A stretch of DNA of 64,000 nt from Clostridium fermenticellae (GTDB taxonomy: Bacteria > Bacillota > Clostridia > Clostridiales > Clostridiaceae), in the NCBI RefSeq assembly GCF_003600355.1, contig NZ_CP032416.1, positions 2,438,183 to 2,502,182 of the forward strand, read 5' to 3'. Shown here one piece after another: positions 22,766 through 33,116 of the stretch. A model generated the notes under the pieces. It did not search any database. It was not told the DNA's origin and worked only from the letters and a program-made list of their open reading frames with translations. Each line of letters begins with the position of its first letter. The first letter of the stretch is position 1. Both the position numbers and the translations under genes were made by a program.

Positions 22766-23599
22766 TTAAACAGTTAGTACTTTGGTAAATACAAGTCCTA
22801 ATATCAAAGCTCCAATAATTATTCTGTAAATAGCAAACACTCTCATAGGTTTTCTTTTCAAAAAGCTTATAAAACCATCAACAACAACCAATGCAACTAT
22901 AAATGCAACTATAAATGCAACTATAAGCGCTACAATTTGTGAGGAAGTCATCACAATTTTTATCTTAATTATTGAGAACAGACTCGCTGCTACCATCGTT
23001 GGTATAGCTAAGAAAAATGAAAATTCAGCAGCAGCAGAATTATTAAGTCCGCTTACCCATCCTCCCATTATTGTGGATGCAGATCGAGACATACCGGGCC
23101 ACAATGACAGACACTGAAAGCATCCTATCTTAAAAGCCTGTATAATATTCACATCATCTATATCTCTTATTTTATTTCCTCTTCTATATCTGTTTTCCAT
23201 GAATATCATCAGAAACCCACCAACAATCAATGCTAAGGATACTGTAACAGCATTAAATAATTTTGCTTTTATAATATCATTAAACAGAAGTCCAACTATC
23301 GCAGCAGGTATAAAGGCCACTAGCATATTTAGCCAAAGCTTAAATCCCCATTTTCCGGGTTTAAGATTTTCAAGTGATCCTCTTATCTTATTCCAGTATA
23401 AAACAACAATTGCAAGTATTGCTCCAAGCTGAATTACCACATCGAACATATCCATGTACGCTTTAGGATACATAGGAGCTTTAAATTTTATTAAATTCTC
23501 TACAATAATCATATGCCCCGTTGATGAAATTGGTAAAAACTCTGTTATACCTTCAACTATACCTATTATTACAGCTTTAAATATAAGTATAAAATCCAT
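22766..23599 (-). CDS. uppP: Undecaprenyl-diphosphatase (bacitracin resistance type)
   Basis: 277 residues, normal length, polytopic membrane protein. It removes a phosphate from undecaprenyl pyrophosphate to recycle the carrier lipid of peptidoglycan synthesis. Both active-site motifs are present: EGITEFLPISSTGHMII at about 16-32 and the PGMSRSASTIMGG region at about 168-180. A 12-base tandem repeat in the gene gives IVAF-type repeats in a membrane helix near residue 225. It is transcribed alone. Confidence 0.95.
   Translation of the reverse strand: MDFILIFKAVIIGIVEGITEFLPISSTGHMIIVENLIKFKAPMYPKAYMDMFDVVIQLGAILAIVVLYWNKIRGSLENLKPGKWGFKLWLNMLVAFIPAAIVGLLFNDIIKAKLFNAVTVSLALIVGGFLMIFMENRYRRGNKIRDIDDVNIIQAFKIGCFQCLSLWPGMSRSASTIMGGWVSGLNNSAAAEFSFFLAIPTMVAASLFSIIKIKIVMTSSQIVALIVAFIVAFIVALVVVDGFISFLKRKPMRVFAIYRIIIGALILGLVFTKVLTV
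22891..22926 (-). repeat. 12-base tandem repeat inside uppP
   Basis: ATGCAACTATAA is repeated three times in a row (slightly over, with flanking CCA and GCG), encoding IVAF/IVAL units in a transmembrane helix. Whole-codon units keep the frame whatever the copy number. Confidence 0.8.
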
Positions 23600-23714
23600 T
23601 CCTCACACTCACTCTCTAATACATTTTATTTATCAATAACTTTCTATATTATACTATCTTTATTTGTATTTATACAAGCATACACAAGAGAATGAGTTAA
23701 TTTAGTATTAATAA

Positions 23715-25316
23715 TTAAAAATTCATAGCTTCTTCATATTGCAAGCTCTCTATTGAGGGACCTGCTTTTGCAATTGAATTTGGAACACCTTTAAATTTCT
23801 TAAAGTTTTCCTCAAACTTATTGGCTAGAACCCTGGCTTTATCCATATATTTCTCTTTATCATCCCAAGTATTAATAGGATCCAATATATCTGATGGAAC
23901 CCCTGGACATTTTTCCGGAATCATCACTTTAAATATTGGGTGTTCTACAAATTTATACTTTTCAATCTCTCCACTTATTGCACAATTCACCATAGCTCTT
24001 GTATATTTTAAGTTTATTCTATTTCCATTTTTAAAACCGCCATATAACCATCCTGTATTAATAAGATATACTCTTGTTTTATACTTATCTATATTCTCTC
24101 CTAAAAGTTTTGCATATATATATGGATTAAGTATCATAAACGGTTCACCAAAGCATGACGAAAAAGTCGCCTTAGGTTCTTTAATTCCTCTTTCAGTTCC
24201 TGCGACCTTGCTTGTATATCCTGACATAAAATGATACATGGCTGCTTCTTTAGTTAGTCTTGATATAGGTGGTATTACTCCGAAAGCATCTGCAGTCAAA
24301 AATATTATAGTCTTAGGGTTATTACCTACACCGTTCTCTTTAAGATTTTCTATATATTCCAAAGGATAAGCTGCCCTTGTGTTTTCAGTATATCGACTGT
24401 CATTATAATCGGGTTCTCTATTAGAATTAAGTACTACATTTTCAAGAACAGTCCCAAATTTTATAGCATTATATATTTCCTTTTCTTTGTTCTTGTCCAG
24501 TCTTATAGTTTTTGCATAACATCCACCTTCAAAATTAAATACTCCTTTATCACTCCATCCATGTTCATCATCACCTATTAATTTTTTAGTTGAATCTGTA
24601 GATAAAGTAGTTTTACCTGTACCTGATAATCCAAAAAATATAGTTGTATTTTGAGATTGATCAACATTAGCAGAACAATGCATTGGCATTACATGTTTTT
24701 TAGGCAACAAGAAATTCATAACTGAAAATACAGATTTCTTTATTTCTCCAGAATAGCTTGTTCCTCCTATGAGTATTATTCTTTTATCAAAATTTATTAT
24801 TACGAATGCTTCTGAATTTATACCATCATCTTTGCCATTAGCTTTAAAACCAGGCGCAGATATTATATTAAACTCATTTTCTGAACAATCCATATCAGTA
24901 TCAGAGGACTTCCTAAACAAATTATTTGAGAATAAAGCCTGAGAAGCATATTCACACACGACCTTTATAGGAAGTGAATATTCCCTTATTGCACCTACAT
25001 GTCCGTTAAATACAAATAAATCCTTATCATTTAAATACTGAGTTACCCTTTTATATAAATCATCAAATATTTCCTCGCTAATTGGTAAGTTTACATCTCC
25101 CCAGTTGATATCATTAGCAACACTTTTTTGTTTAACTATAAATCTATCTTTAGGTGATCTTCCAGTATATTTTCCGGTATTTAATACCAGGGCACCATTA
25201 TTAGCTAGTTTTCCTTCACCGTTTTTTATTGCAAATTCAATAAGTTCACTTTCAGTTAAATTATTGTACAAATTTTTATATCCAGTTATATTTAAATATT
25301 TTAGATCCATACGCAT
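23715..25316 (-). CDS. pckA: Phosphoenolpyruvate carboxykinase (ATP)
   Basis: 533 residues, the standard length. It interconverts oxaloacetate plus ATP with PEP, CO2 and ADP. The kinase P-loop FFGLSGTGKTTLS is at 228-240; the metal/substrate motif GDDEHGW follows at 248-254, and GYTSKVAGTERG is present later. AAGGAGG precedes the ATG. It stands alone, divergent from murT. In this organism it may supply or consume the oxaloacetate that the citrate synthase at 14058-15428 uses; that link is inferred. Confidence 0.96.
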   Translation of the reverse strand: MRMDLKYLNITGYKNLYNNLTESELIEFAIKNGEGKLANNGALVLNTGKYTGRSPKDRFIVKQKSVANDINWGDVNLPISEEIFDDLYKRVTQYLNDKDLFVFNGHVGAIREYSLPIKVVCEYASQALFSNNLFRKSSDTDMDCSENEFNIISAPGFKANGKDDGINSEAFVIINFDKRIILIGGTSYSGEIKKSVFSVMNFLLPKKHVMPMHCSANVDQSQNTTIFFGLSGTGKTTLSTDSTKKLIGDDEHGWSDKGVFNFEGGCYAKTIRLDKNKEKEIYNAIKFGTVLENVVLNSNREPDYNDSRYTENTRAAYPLEYIENLKENGVGNNPKTIIFLTADAFGVIPPISRLTKEAAMYHFMSGYTSKVAGTERGIKEPKATFSSCFGEPFMILNPYIYAKLLGENIDKYKTRVYLINTGWLYGGFKNGNRINLKYTRAMVNCAISGEIEKYKFVEHPIFKVMIPEKCPGVPSDILDPINTWDDKEKYMDKARVLANKFEENFKKFKGVPNSIAKAGPSIESLQYEEAMNF

Positions 25317-25661
25317 ATATTATTCCTCCTTGATTATTATTAACTATAATTTTATACTATATGCTGTATTTTAAAATAATATATCACAAATATTATTTTA
25401 ACTTATTAATGCTATACTATTTATTATAAATAATACACTATTTATTCGTTTTTGCATAGCCTTATTTTAATTAAATATCACTTTTATTTATTTAAGGTAA
25501 AAATATTGCCACTTTTATCTATAATACATAACAAATATTTATTTATTTTCAATCTGACTATATATAAGTCAAATTTTAGTGATGTAAAAAAAACAATATT
25601 GTATTATAATATTTAAGAGTTGTATATAAAACTTAATTAATACTTTTATTTATATAAAAGG
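25317..25661. other. Divergent intergenic region between pckA and murT
   Basis: 345 bases, very AT-rich. A TATAAT at about 25608-25613 reads towards murT, but its -35 is weak. No dyad, riboswitch or coding remnant was recognised. Confidence 0.3.
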
Positions 25662-27023
25662 GTGGTGTGGAAAATTAATATAAAATCTTTTTTCAGTATA
25701 GTTATTTCTAAGATTATAATAAAGTTATCAAGGGCACTATTTAAAGGCGGAACAAATTTTCCGGGAAAGGTAGCTCTAAAATTAGATAGGAATATATTAA
25801 AATGTATATGTAAAGATTTTAAAGTTATACTTGTAACCGGAACAAATGGAAAAACAACTACCACTAGTATGATATATAATATAATAAAGGGAAATGAAAA
25901 ATATGTCATAACAAATAATACAGGTGCAAATATGCTTCCAGGGATAGTTTCCTGTTTCGTGGAGCATTTTTCTTTTTCAAGATGCTGTGAAACTAAATAT
26001 GCAGTTATAGAATGTGATGAAGCAAATGTAAGATTATTTACTAAATTTGTAACCCCTGAAGTTATAACTATAACAAATTTATTTAGAGATCAATTGGATA
26101 GATACGGTGAAGTATACACAACTTTACAAAAGATAGTAAGTGGAATTAAAAATGTTCCGATGACAAATTTAGTTTTAAACGGAGATGAATCTTTACTAGG
26201 AGATTTAGATCTTCCTAACAGAACATTATATTATGGATTTAAATGTTCAACAAACAATGCAAAAACTATCGATATAAATGCAGATGCAAAGTTTTGTAAA
26301 AAATGTAAAAGTCCATATAAGTATAATTATTTGACTTATAATCATCTTGGAGATTTTTATTGTGAAAATTGTGGTTATAGACGACCTGATTTAGATTATG
26401 CCGTTGAGGAAATAAGAGAACAAACATCGCAAGGTTCGCTAGTATTGATAAATGGAAAAGAATATTATATAAATCAACCAGGTACTTACAATATATACAA
26501 TGGCTTATGTGCTTATTCAGTAGCAAAAGTATGTGGAATAGAAGACCCTGTTATATTTCACTCATTGAAGAATCAACAAAGCAGTTTTGGAAGACAGGAA
26601 AGTATACAGATAGATGATAAAAATTTAAAAATAATTCTAGTTAAAAACCCAGCTGGTTATGATCAAGCTATAAATACGGTAGCTTTAAACAAAGGCGAAT
26701 TCAACCTGTCAGTTCTCCTAAATGATAACTATGCTGATGGCAGAGATGTATCATGGATATGGGATGTCAAATTTGAAAAGTTAGCATCACTCAATATCAA
26801 TAAAATAATGGTTTCAGGTGTAAGACTTTATGATATGGCAGTAAGATTAAAAATAGCGGGAGTTCCTGATGATAAATTCGTTATGTGTGAAAACTATGAA
26901 AACTTATTTAATGAAATAAAAACTTGTAATAATAATATAATATATGTATTTGCTACTTACACCGCTATGATAAGCTTTAGAAAATTTCTAAATTCTAAAG
27001 GATACATAAAAAAACTTTGGTAA
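25662..27023 (+). CDS. murT: Lipid II isoglutaminyl synthase, MurT subunit
   Basis: About 450 residues. A Mur-ligase-type ATP site (VTGTNGKTTTTSMIYNI, about 58-74) is followed by a four-cysteine zinc ribbon (CKKC ... CENC, about 209-233) and the C-terminal DUF1727 domain. With GatD it amidates the D-glutamate of lipid II stem peptides. The start is uncertain: GTG at 25662 or 25665 lies within the ribosome site AAAGGGTGGTG, whereas an ATT at 25674 has good spacing and matches the usual family N-terminus. gatD follows 25 bases after the stop. Confidence 0.92.
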   Translation: MVWKINIKSFFSIVISKIIIKLSRALFKGGTNFPGKVALKLDRNILKCICKDFKVILVTGTNGKTTTTSMIYNIIKGNEKYVITNNTGANMLPGIVSCFVEHFSFSRCCETKYAVIECDEANVRLFTKFVTPEVITITNLFRDQLDRYGEVYTTLQKIVSGIKNVPMTNLVLNGDESLLGDLDLPNRTLYYGFKCSTNNAKTIDINADAKFCKKCKSPYKYNYLTYNHLGDFYCENCGYRRPDLDYAVEEIREQTSQGSLVLINGKEYYINQPGTYNIYNGLCAYSVAKVCGIEDPVIFHSLKNQQSSFGRQESIQIDDKNLKIILVKNPAGYDQAINTVALNKGEFNLSVLLNDNYADGRDVSWIWDVKFEKLASLNINKIMVSGVRLYDMAVRLKIAGVPDDKFVMCENYENLFNEIKTCNNNIIYVFATYTAMISFRKFLNSKGYIKKLW

Positions 27024-27048
27024 ATAGTTAATAAAGGAGTGCTATATA

Positions 27049-27780
27049 ATGGAACTTAATATATGTCATTTATATCCTGACTTACTAAATGTATACGGAG
27101 ACATTGGCAATATACTCATATTAAAATATAGAGCTGAAAAAAGAAACATAAAAGTAAACATATTTAATATTTCTATAGGTGATACATTTGACCCTGAGAA
27201 GTATGACATAACATTTTTCGGTGGAGGACAGGATTATGAGCAGTCAATAGTTTCTGATGACCTAAATCAAACTAAAAAATCAGAATTACTTGAGTATATA
27301 AACAAAAATAAAGTATTTTTGGCCATATGCGGTGGATATCAACTTTTAGGGAAATATTATACTACACCTGAAGGTGAACAACTTGAAGGGTTGAATATAC
27401 TTAATATACACACAAAAGGCGGCAATACCAGATTTATAGGAAACACTGTTATATTCAATGAAGAATTTGGTGAATACTATGTTGGCTTTGAAAATCATTC
27501 TGGAAGAACATATATAGGTGATTTGAAACCACTTGGCAAAATAATTGCCGGATACGGTAATAACGGTGAAGACGGTTATGAAGGTTGTATATATAAAAAT
27601 TGTTTTTGCACATACTTTCACGGTTCTTTATTATCCAAAAATCCAGAACTCGCAGATAGATTTATATCAACTGCACTATCAAATAAATATAGTGAACAAA
27701 TCACTTTAGATCCTATTGATGACAAACTTGAGATAAAAGCTAAAGAATTCATTATAAACAGGGAAAGAAATAAAAAATAA
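27049..27780 (+). CDS. gatD: Lipid II isoglutaminyl synthase, glutamine amidotransferase subunit GatD
   Basis: 243 residues. A class I glutaminase fold: FGGGQDYEQ at 57-65, the nucleophile cysteine C94 in AICGGYQLLG, R128 in NTRFIGN, and H191 in YFHGSLL, all at the positions known for S. aureus GatD. It releases ammonia from glutamine and passes it to MurT. AAAGGAG precedes the ATG. It forms a two-gene operon with murT. Confidence 0.94.
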   Translation: MELNICHLYPDLLNVYGDIGNILILKYRAEKRNIKVNIFNISIGDTFDPEKYDITFFGGGQDYEQSIVSDDLNQTKKSELLEYINKNKVFLAICGGYQLLGKYYTTPEGEQLEGLNILNIHTKGGNTRFIGNTVIFNEEFGEYYVGFENHSGRTYIGDLKPLGKIIAGYGNNGEDGYEGCIYKNCFCTYFHGSLLSKNPELADRFISTALSNKYSEQITLDPIDDKLEIKAKEFIINRERNKK

Positions 27781-27785
27781 ACTTT

Positions 27786-27846
27786 TATTTATAGATAGAA
27801 TTAAGGCTTGATATTAATATCCAGTAAACTGACCTCTATCTATAAA
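27786..27846. terminator. Possible terminator between gatD and the deacetylase gene
   Basis: TTTATAGATAGA (from 27786) can pair with TCTATCTATAAA (to about 27847) around a long loop. The right arm overlaps the stop codon of the convergent gene. The long loop makes this a weak candidate. Confidence 0.35.
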
Positions 27847-28652
27847 TTTCTATTCATTATTCCCTCTTTTATCATCTCATCTTTTTCTTCCTTTGTTAGA
27901 TCTCCAAGTGTCCTAAATTCAAAGCCTTGATTCTTTAAATATTTTATTACATCTGGAAGTGCTTCTACAGTAAAATATTTATAATAAGTATCATGCATCA
28001 GAATAACCGCAAGATTTTTATCCCTGCACTGCGTAATAATATTTTTTTTGATTTTCTCCACAGCAACTACATGACTGTCCGCATCACCAGAACAAACATT
28101 CCAATCAATATAGTCTATTCCTAATTTATTTAATGATCTTGTAATGTATCTCAAATTGTCTTTGCTAACAATTGTATTGGTAGATCCTCCAGGTAATCTC
28201 ACACAATCTATTGGATCTTTACCAGTTATTTTGTTTATACTAATTTTACAATTTTCATAGTCTTTTAAATAAGAGTCAACCTGCTTATATATCTTTTTGT
28301 AATCATGCGAATAAGTATGTATGCCTATGCTCATTCCACTGTTACTTATATCCTTTAATATGTCCGGATTTTCTTCGGACTTAATTCCAACAACAAAAAA
28401 TGTAGCCTTTACATTATTATCATTTAAAATTTTAAGTATTTTTCTAGTATTATTTACCGAAGGGCCATCGTCAAAAGTCAAATATACCTTTTTTGAGCAT
28501 ATTGGCATTTCATTACTCTTCTGTATATTCTGTTGCTTATTATCTACTTCTCCTGCTGTAGGTAAATTACGCTTTTCTTTAGGCATAATAAATGCAGACA
28601 ATAACAAAAGAATAAAGGCAGTATATGTAAATGAATAGATAATTTTTTTCAT
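27840..28652 (-). CDS. Membrane-anchored polysaccharide deacetylase (NodB domain)
   Basis: 270 residues. An N-terminal hydrophobic segment (about 7-23) with no clear cleavage site suggests an anchor, then the NodB homology domain: KVYLTFDDGPS (about 55-65), the metal-binding HTYSHDY, a RLPGGS motif and DWNVCSGDA, ending with LILMHDT-type sequence (VILMHDTYY). These are the five usual motifs, so it should be active on chitin-like or peptidoglycan sugars, as PdaA and related enzymes are. AGGAAGG stands before the ATG. It is a single gene. Confidence 0.88.
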   Translation of the reverse strand: MKKIIYSFTYTAFILLLLSAFIMPKEKRNLPTAGEVDNKQQNIQKSNEMPICSKKVYLTFDDGPSVNNTRKILKILNDNNVKATFFVVGIKSEENPDILKDISNSGMSIGIHTYSHDYKKIYKQVDSYLKDYENCKISINKITGKDPIDCVRLPGGSTNTIVSKDNLRYITRSLNKLGIDYIDWNVCSGDADSHVVAVEKIKKNIITQCRDKNLAVILMHDTYYKYFTVEALPDVIKYLKNQGFEFRTLGDLTKEEKDEMIKEGIMNRNL

Positions 28653-28752
28653 AAAAACACCTTCCTTTATTTAATCTATACATATATATATTAACCTTTA
28701 TCCATTAAATAATTATAGTGATTACTTTCATTATATGTTATTATATTCCATT

Positions 28753-29745
28753 TTAGTCTTTGTATCCTTTAGGATGCTTTTCATGCCAATTCCATGCAGT
28801 ATTTATTATACTATTAAGGGAATCATATTGTGGTTTCCACCCTAATTCCTTTTTTGCCTTTTCAGATGATGCTATTAAAATTGCTGGATCGCCAGGTCTT
28901 CTTTTTGCAATCTCAGCCTTTATATTTTTTCCAGTAACTTTTCTAGCCATTTCAATTACCTCTTTTACAGAAAAACCTTTTCCATTTCCAAGATTATATT
29001 CAGAACTCTCTCCTCCTCTTTTCAGTCTCTCAAGTGCAAGAAGATGAGCTGATGCCAAATCCGTAACATGAACATAATCCCTAATACAACTGCCATCAGG
29101 TGTATCATAATCATCACCAAATATCTTTATCTTTTCCCTCTTTCCAGATGCTGTTTCAAGAATAATAGGGATCAAATGAGATTCTGGATTATGATCTTCA
29201 CCTATTCTTCCACTTTCATGAGCTCCAGCTGCATTAAAATATCTAAGAGCAGTATATTTGATTCCATAGGCTCTATCCGCCCACTTAAGTATTTTTTCAA
29301 CAGCTAGTTTTGATTCTCCATATGGATTTACCGGAGATGTTTTATCTGTTTCAACTATAGGAGTATTTTCCGGTTCACCATAAGTTGCGGCTGTAGATGA
29401 GAAAACTATGTACTTAACATCATAATTTTTCATTGCCTCCAAAAGATTTATTACTGAAATTATATTATTTTCAAAATACTTAAGCGGATTTTTAATACTT
29501 TCACTAACTAAAGAATATGCTGCAAAATCTATTACGGAATCTATATTGTTTTCAAAAAAAACTTTTTTAAGTATTTCCTTGTCTCTCAAATCACCGAAAT
29601 AGAACTTTGAATTTTCCTTATCTACGGCTTCTTTATGCCCTTTTTCAAGGTTATCCAATATAATTACATCTTTATTATTTTCTATCAAATAAGCCGTCAT
29701 ATGACTTCCTATATATCCTGCTCCTCCACACACTAAGATTGACAT
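28753..29745 (-). CDS. galE: UDP-glucose 4-epimerase
   Basis: 330 residues from the ATG at 29745 (AAGGAAG upstream). It is a short-chain dehydrogenase with the NAD motif GGAGYIGSH at 7-15, catalytic YGESK (tyrosine and lysine) near 145 and serine in [10 protein letters not shown]. It interconverts UDP-glucose and UDP-galactose for exopolysaccharide or galactose use. It is a single gene after the terminator at 29864. Confidence 0.94.
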   Translation of the reverse strand: MSILVCGGAGYIGSHMTAYLIENNKDVIILDNLEKGHKEAVDKENSKFYFGDLRDKEILKKVFFENNIDSVIDFAAYSLVSESIKNPLKYFENNIISVINLLEAMKNYDVKYIVFSSTAATYGEPENTPIVETDKTSPVNPYGESKLAVEKILKWADRAYGIKYTALRYFNAAGAHESGRIGEDHNPESHLIPIILETASGKREKIKIFGDDYDTPDGSCIRDYVHVTDLASAHLLALERLKRGGESSEYNLGNGKGFSVKEVIEMARKVTGKNIKAEIAKRRPGDPAILIASSEKAKKELGWKPQYDSLNSIINTAWNWHEKHPKGYKD

Positions 29746-29863
29746 ACAAAACACTTCCTTTAAAATGTTATTTATTATTTACAATTATATCACAGCTGAT
29801 TCAATCATTAGATTAACAAATGAAAAACAAAATTAATAAATATTAAACAGTTTTTTAATAAAT

Positions 29864-29903
29864 AAAGAGTGCTTAATAAATTACAATTTATCAAGCACTC
29901 TTT
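29864..29903 (-). terminator. Terminator after the first 4-hydroxybutyrate CoA-transferase gene
   Basis: An 11-bp stem AAAGAGTGCTT / AAGCACTCTTT lies 21 bases beyond the stop at 29924; T-rich sequence follows on the minus strand. Confidence 0.85.
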
Positions 29904-29923
29904 ATTATACAGATTTCTAAATT

Positions 29924-31231
29924 TTATTTTTTATAACTGCATTTGAAAGTTTCTTCATATGCTGCAATTAGTTCTTCTCTAAACTTGGGATGAGCTATAT
30001 TTATCAAAGCTTCAGCCCTTTGTTTTAAAGTTTTTCCTTTGAGCTGTGCAATACCGTATTCGGTTACAACATAATTTATATCATTTCTAGATGTTGTTAC
30101 AGGGGTACCAGTTTGTAAAAGTGGTACTATTCTAGAAACCTTTCCTTTAGCTGCAGTAGACGGCATAGCAATAATTGATTTACCATCTTTTGCCATACTA
30201 GTACCTCTTATGAAATCAATTTGTCCACCAACACCGCTTATTTGCTTTCTTCCTATACTTTCTGCACAAACTTGTCCCATTAAATCTATTTCTACACATG
30301 AATTTATAGATACCATTTTATAATTTTGCATTATAACTCTAGGATCGTTTACATAATCTACTGGATATGACTCAACCATAGGATTATCATCTATGTAATC
30401 GTATAACTTTTTAGTTCCCATAAAGAATGCTACAACTGATTTACCTTTATGAATTGTCTTTCTTTTATTTGTAATTACACCTGCTTTTGCAAGTTCAACT
30501 ACCCCATCGGATATAAGTTCCGAATGTATTCCCAAATCCTTTTTATCTTTTAAGAATAATAAAACAGCATCGGGAATAGCGCCTATTCCGAGTTGAAGCG
30601 TTGACCCATCTTCAACTAATGATGCACAATACTTTCCTATAGCTTTCTCAATTTCTCCTATATTAGGTTTTTTCATCTCTGGTATTGGATATGATGTTTT
30701 CACCATATAATCTATATCCGATACATGTATAGAACAATCTCCAAGTACTCTAGGTGTATTTTCATTTATTTCTGCAATTACAATCTTAGCACATTCAAGT
30801 GCTCCTTTGATGTAAGTATTTGAAACTCCAAGGCTGCAGAATCCATGTTCATCCGGAACACTAAGTTGCACAAGAGCTACATCGACTGGCAGATAACCCT
30901 CTTTAAACATTCTAGGTATTTCATAAAAAAAACACGGTGTATAATCTGCTCTTCCAGAATTCACTGCATCTCTTGAACCGCCGCCAACAAACAGTGAATT
31001 ATATTTAAAATACTTCTCCATTCCAGGCTGTGCATATTCACATTTTCCAATAGGAAGCATATGGTCTATTTCCACATCCTTATAATTTTCCTTATTTTCT
31101 ACTAAAGCCTTCATAAGTTCTACTGCTTCTCCAGCACCCGGAGCTAGTACAACCCTATCACCAGATTTTATTTTAGAAACAGCTTCCTTTACACTTACAA
31201 TTTTATCTTTGCACAATTCTTCCCAATTCAT
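29924..31231 (-). CDS. abfT: 4-hydroxybutyrate CoA-transferase, copy 1
   Basis: 435 residues from the ATG at 31231 (MNWEEL), chosen by alignment with the paralogue at 39721-41025 and because it puts the glutamate of HSELISDG at residue 238, the catalytic position known in the C. aminobutyricum enzyme. GVGGQIDFIRG is the CoA-transferase C-domain motif. It moves CoA from acetyl-CoA or butyryl-CoA to 4-hydroxybutyrate. GGAAGG is 12 bases upstream, longer than ideal; an ATG at 31243 lies directly after it. Unlike copy 2 it has its own sigma-A promoter. Confidence 0.9.
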   Translation of the reverse strand: MNWEELCKDKIVSVKEAVSKIKSGDRVVLAPGAGEAVELMKALVENKENYKDVEIDHMLPIGKCEYAQPGMEKYFKYNSLFVGGGSRDAVNSGRADYTPCFFYEIPRMFKEGYLPVDVALVQLSVPDEHGFCSLGVSNTYIKGALECAKIVIAEINENTPRVLGDCSIHVSDIDYMVKTSYPIPEMKKPNIGEIEKAIGKYCASLVEDGSTLQLGIGAIPDAVLLFLKDKKDLGIHSELISDGVVELAKAGVITNKRKTIHKGKSVVAFFMGTKKLYDYIDDNPMVESYPVDYVNDPRVIMQNYKMVSINSCVEIDLMGQVCAESIGRKQISGVGGQIDFIRGTSMAKDGKSIIAMPSTAAKGKVSRIVPLLQTGTPVTTSRNDINYVVTEYGIAQLKGKTLKQRAEALINIAHPKFREELIAAYEETFKCSYKK

Positions 31232-31317
31232 ATCATTTATCATCCTTCCATAAATTATATAATTGACATATAAAACCAAAAGTAATAATCTATAAAATTG
31301 TTAAAAAAACTACAATT

Positions 31318-31371
31318 ATAGGTGATAAGTAAAAAGCACATAATTACTCTAGTATAACCATCACCTATTTA
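31318..31371 (-). promoter_or_regulatory. Leader hairpin of the first CoA-transferase gene
   Basis: ATAGGTGAT (31318-31326) and ATCACCTAT (31363-31371) can pair in the long 5' leader between the promoter at 31433 and the start codon at 31231. The role is unknown. Confidence 0.35.
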
Positions 31372-31432
31372 ATTAAATTGTATTACTATTTTTCTATTTA
31401 TTCAAAATTGGTTTTAAATTTTATTTACCTAA

Positions 31433-31462
31433 ATTATACTGTTAAAATCAAATACTTGTCAA
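31433..31462 (-). promoter_or_regulatory. Sigma-A promoter of the first CoA-transferase gene
   Basis: Minus strand TTGACA (31457-31462), 18 bases, TATAAT (31433-31438): perfect hexamers. It gives a leader of about 195 bases. Confidence 0.75.
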
Positions 31463-31485
31463 ATATATAAACATATCTAAAAATA

Positions 31486-31519
31486 ACTCTAGAATGCTTA
31501 ATAAATGCATTTCTAGAGT
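31486..31519 (-). terminator. Terminator after the APC permease gene
   Basis: ACTCTAGAATGC / GCATTTCTAGAGT with one bulged base; TTATTTTT follows on the minus strand. It is 25 bases beyond the permease stop. Confidence 0.8.
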
Positions 31520-31543
31520 CATAAATAATAATCACACCATGCC

Positions 31544-32914
31544 TTATACTCCTATTTGAGGTGGTAATTCTCTAAAGATTTTAGTTTTATGTGCAAGATA
31601 GATAAATCCAAATATCAGCCAAATTATACCGCATGTCATCTGTATAAATCCAAGTTGTGACCAAATTGCAAGGCATACTGCAGCCCCTATAATCGGCATA
31701 ATTAAATATCTAACAATATCCATGCCCTTCCTTTTTTTGCTCCTTACAAAATAATGTGCAATAACCGAGAAGTTTACCATAGCAAATGTAAGTAATGCTC
31801 CAAAATTTAATATTCCTGTAGCAATCGCAAGTGGAACAACTATCGCAAGCAAACTTATTGCTCCTATGATTAAAATACTGTAAGTCGGAGTCTTATATTT
31901 AGGATGTAATCTTCCAAATATTTTAGGTGGTAAAATTCCATCCCTCCCCATACCATAAAGGACTCTGGATGCAGATGTGACACCTGCAAGTGATGATGCT
32001 AGAAGTCCTGCACTGAAAACAATAGTAAAAAATGCTTGAAGCAACCCGGAATTGTAAATTCTTCTTATTAATTCAACAGAGGCTGACTCTTCGTTAAGTA
32101 TTTGATTAAAAGCCTGAGGCCATGCCAATTGCAGAAAATAAGTTATAATCACAAATCCTGTACCTGCAGAAATACAAGAAATTAAAATAGCTCTTCCTAC
32201 ATTCCTTTCAGGATTAATGGCTTCCTCACTTAATGTCGATATTGCATCAAATCCGAGAAAAGAAAGTGCTAAAATTGATCCACCTGCCAATATAGCAGAT
32301 ATACCAACTCCAGGCTTATTAAACTCTACCGGGTTAAAATAAGCATGGAAATCAAATAATGTACCAGCTCCACCGCCTCCTAAAACATATTTAAACACAA
32401 ATCCCAGGAATACTACCAGGAATAATATTTGAAGCCAAACAATAGTGTTATTTACAATAGATGCTAGTTCAATGCCAAGATGATTTATTAATGTGACAAA
32501 CATTATTGCCACTACAATAAATACCCAGGATGGAATAGCTGGTATTAGAGCTGAAAGATAAATTCCTATTACAACATAATTTAACATTGGTAAAACTATA
32601 TATCCAAGTAAAACAGCCCATCCTGTTAGGAAACCAATATAAGGATTCATAGATTTTGTAACATAAGAATAGGCTGCTCCTGCCACAGGATATGCCTTAA
32701 CCATTCTTGAATAGCTAAAAGCTGTAAACCCCATTGCTATAGTCGCAACCGTATATGTTAATGAGATCATACCATGAGTTGTTTTAGTCGCAAGGCCATA
32801 GGTTGTAAAAATTGTAAGAGGTATCATAAAAGCTAATCCATAAAAAACCAAAGAATTCAATGTTAACACACGTTTTAGTTTAGGTTCTTCTGTATGTTCA
32901 TTTTCAACACCCAT
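31544..32914 (-). CDS. APC-family amino acid permease, probably for GABA
   Basis: 456 residues with about twelve membrane helices. The N-terminal region LTLNSLVFYGLAFMIPLTIFTTYG and the loop SFLGFDAISTLSEEAINPERNVGRA (about 222-246) are typical of the amino acid-polyamine-organocation superfamily. GAAAGGGG precedes the ATG. Its place 200 bases after gabT suggests that it imports 4-aminobutyrate; the substrate is inferred from context only. No separate promoter was recognised between it and gabT, so they may be co-transcribed. Confidence 0.85.
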   Translation of the reverse strand: MGVENEHTEEPKLKRVLTLNSLVFYGLAFMIPLTIFTTYGLATKTTHGMISLTYTVATIAMGFTAFSYSRMVKAYPVAGAAYSYVTKSMNPYIGFLTGWAVLLGYIVLPMLNYVVIGIYLSALIPAIPSWVFIVVAIMFVTLINHLGIELASIVNNTIVWLQILFLVVFLGFVFKYVLGGGGAGTLFDFHAYFNPVEFNKPGVGISAILAGGSILALSFLGFDAISTLSEEAINPERNVGRAILISCISAGTGFVIITYFLQLAWPQAFNQILNEESASVELIRRIYNSGLLQAFFTIVFSAGLLASSLAGVTSASRVLYGMGRDGILPPKIFGRLHPKYKTPTYSILIIGAISLLAIVVPLAIATGILNFGALLTFAMVNFSVIAHYFVRSKKRKGMDIVRYLIMPIIGAAVCLAIWSQLGFIQMTCGIIWLIFGFIYLAHKTKIFRELPPQIGV

Positions 32915-33116
32915 TTTATATTTCCCCTTTCAATATATTTAATCTTAATCATGCGAATTTTGTGAATATTTAAACTATATTTATACTTTCCTATATCTAT
33001 ATATAATTAGAGCCCATATTCACTAAACAAAATATTTATTTAATCCCGCAAAATTTTAGCTAATATCTCTTTTTAGGAATGTGGACTCTTAATAGTAAAT
33101 TCAGGTATATAATTTT

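Noticed and set aside
25484-25520. TGGCAATATTTTTACC upstream of pckA as a sigma-54 promoter
   Set aside because: The -12 GC is missing (TTTAC instead of TTGC).
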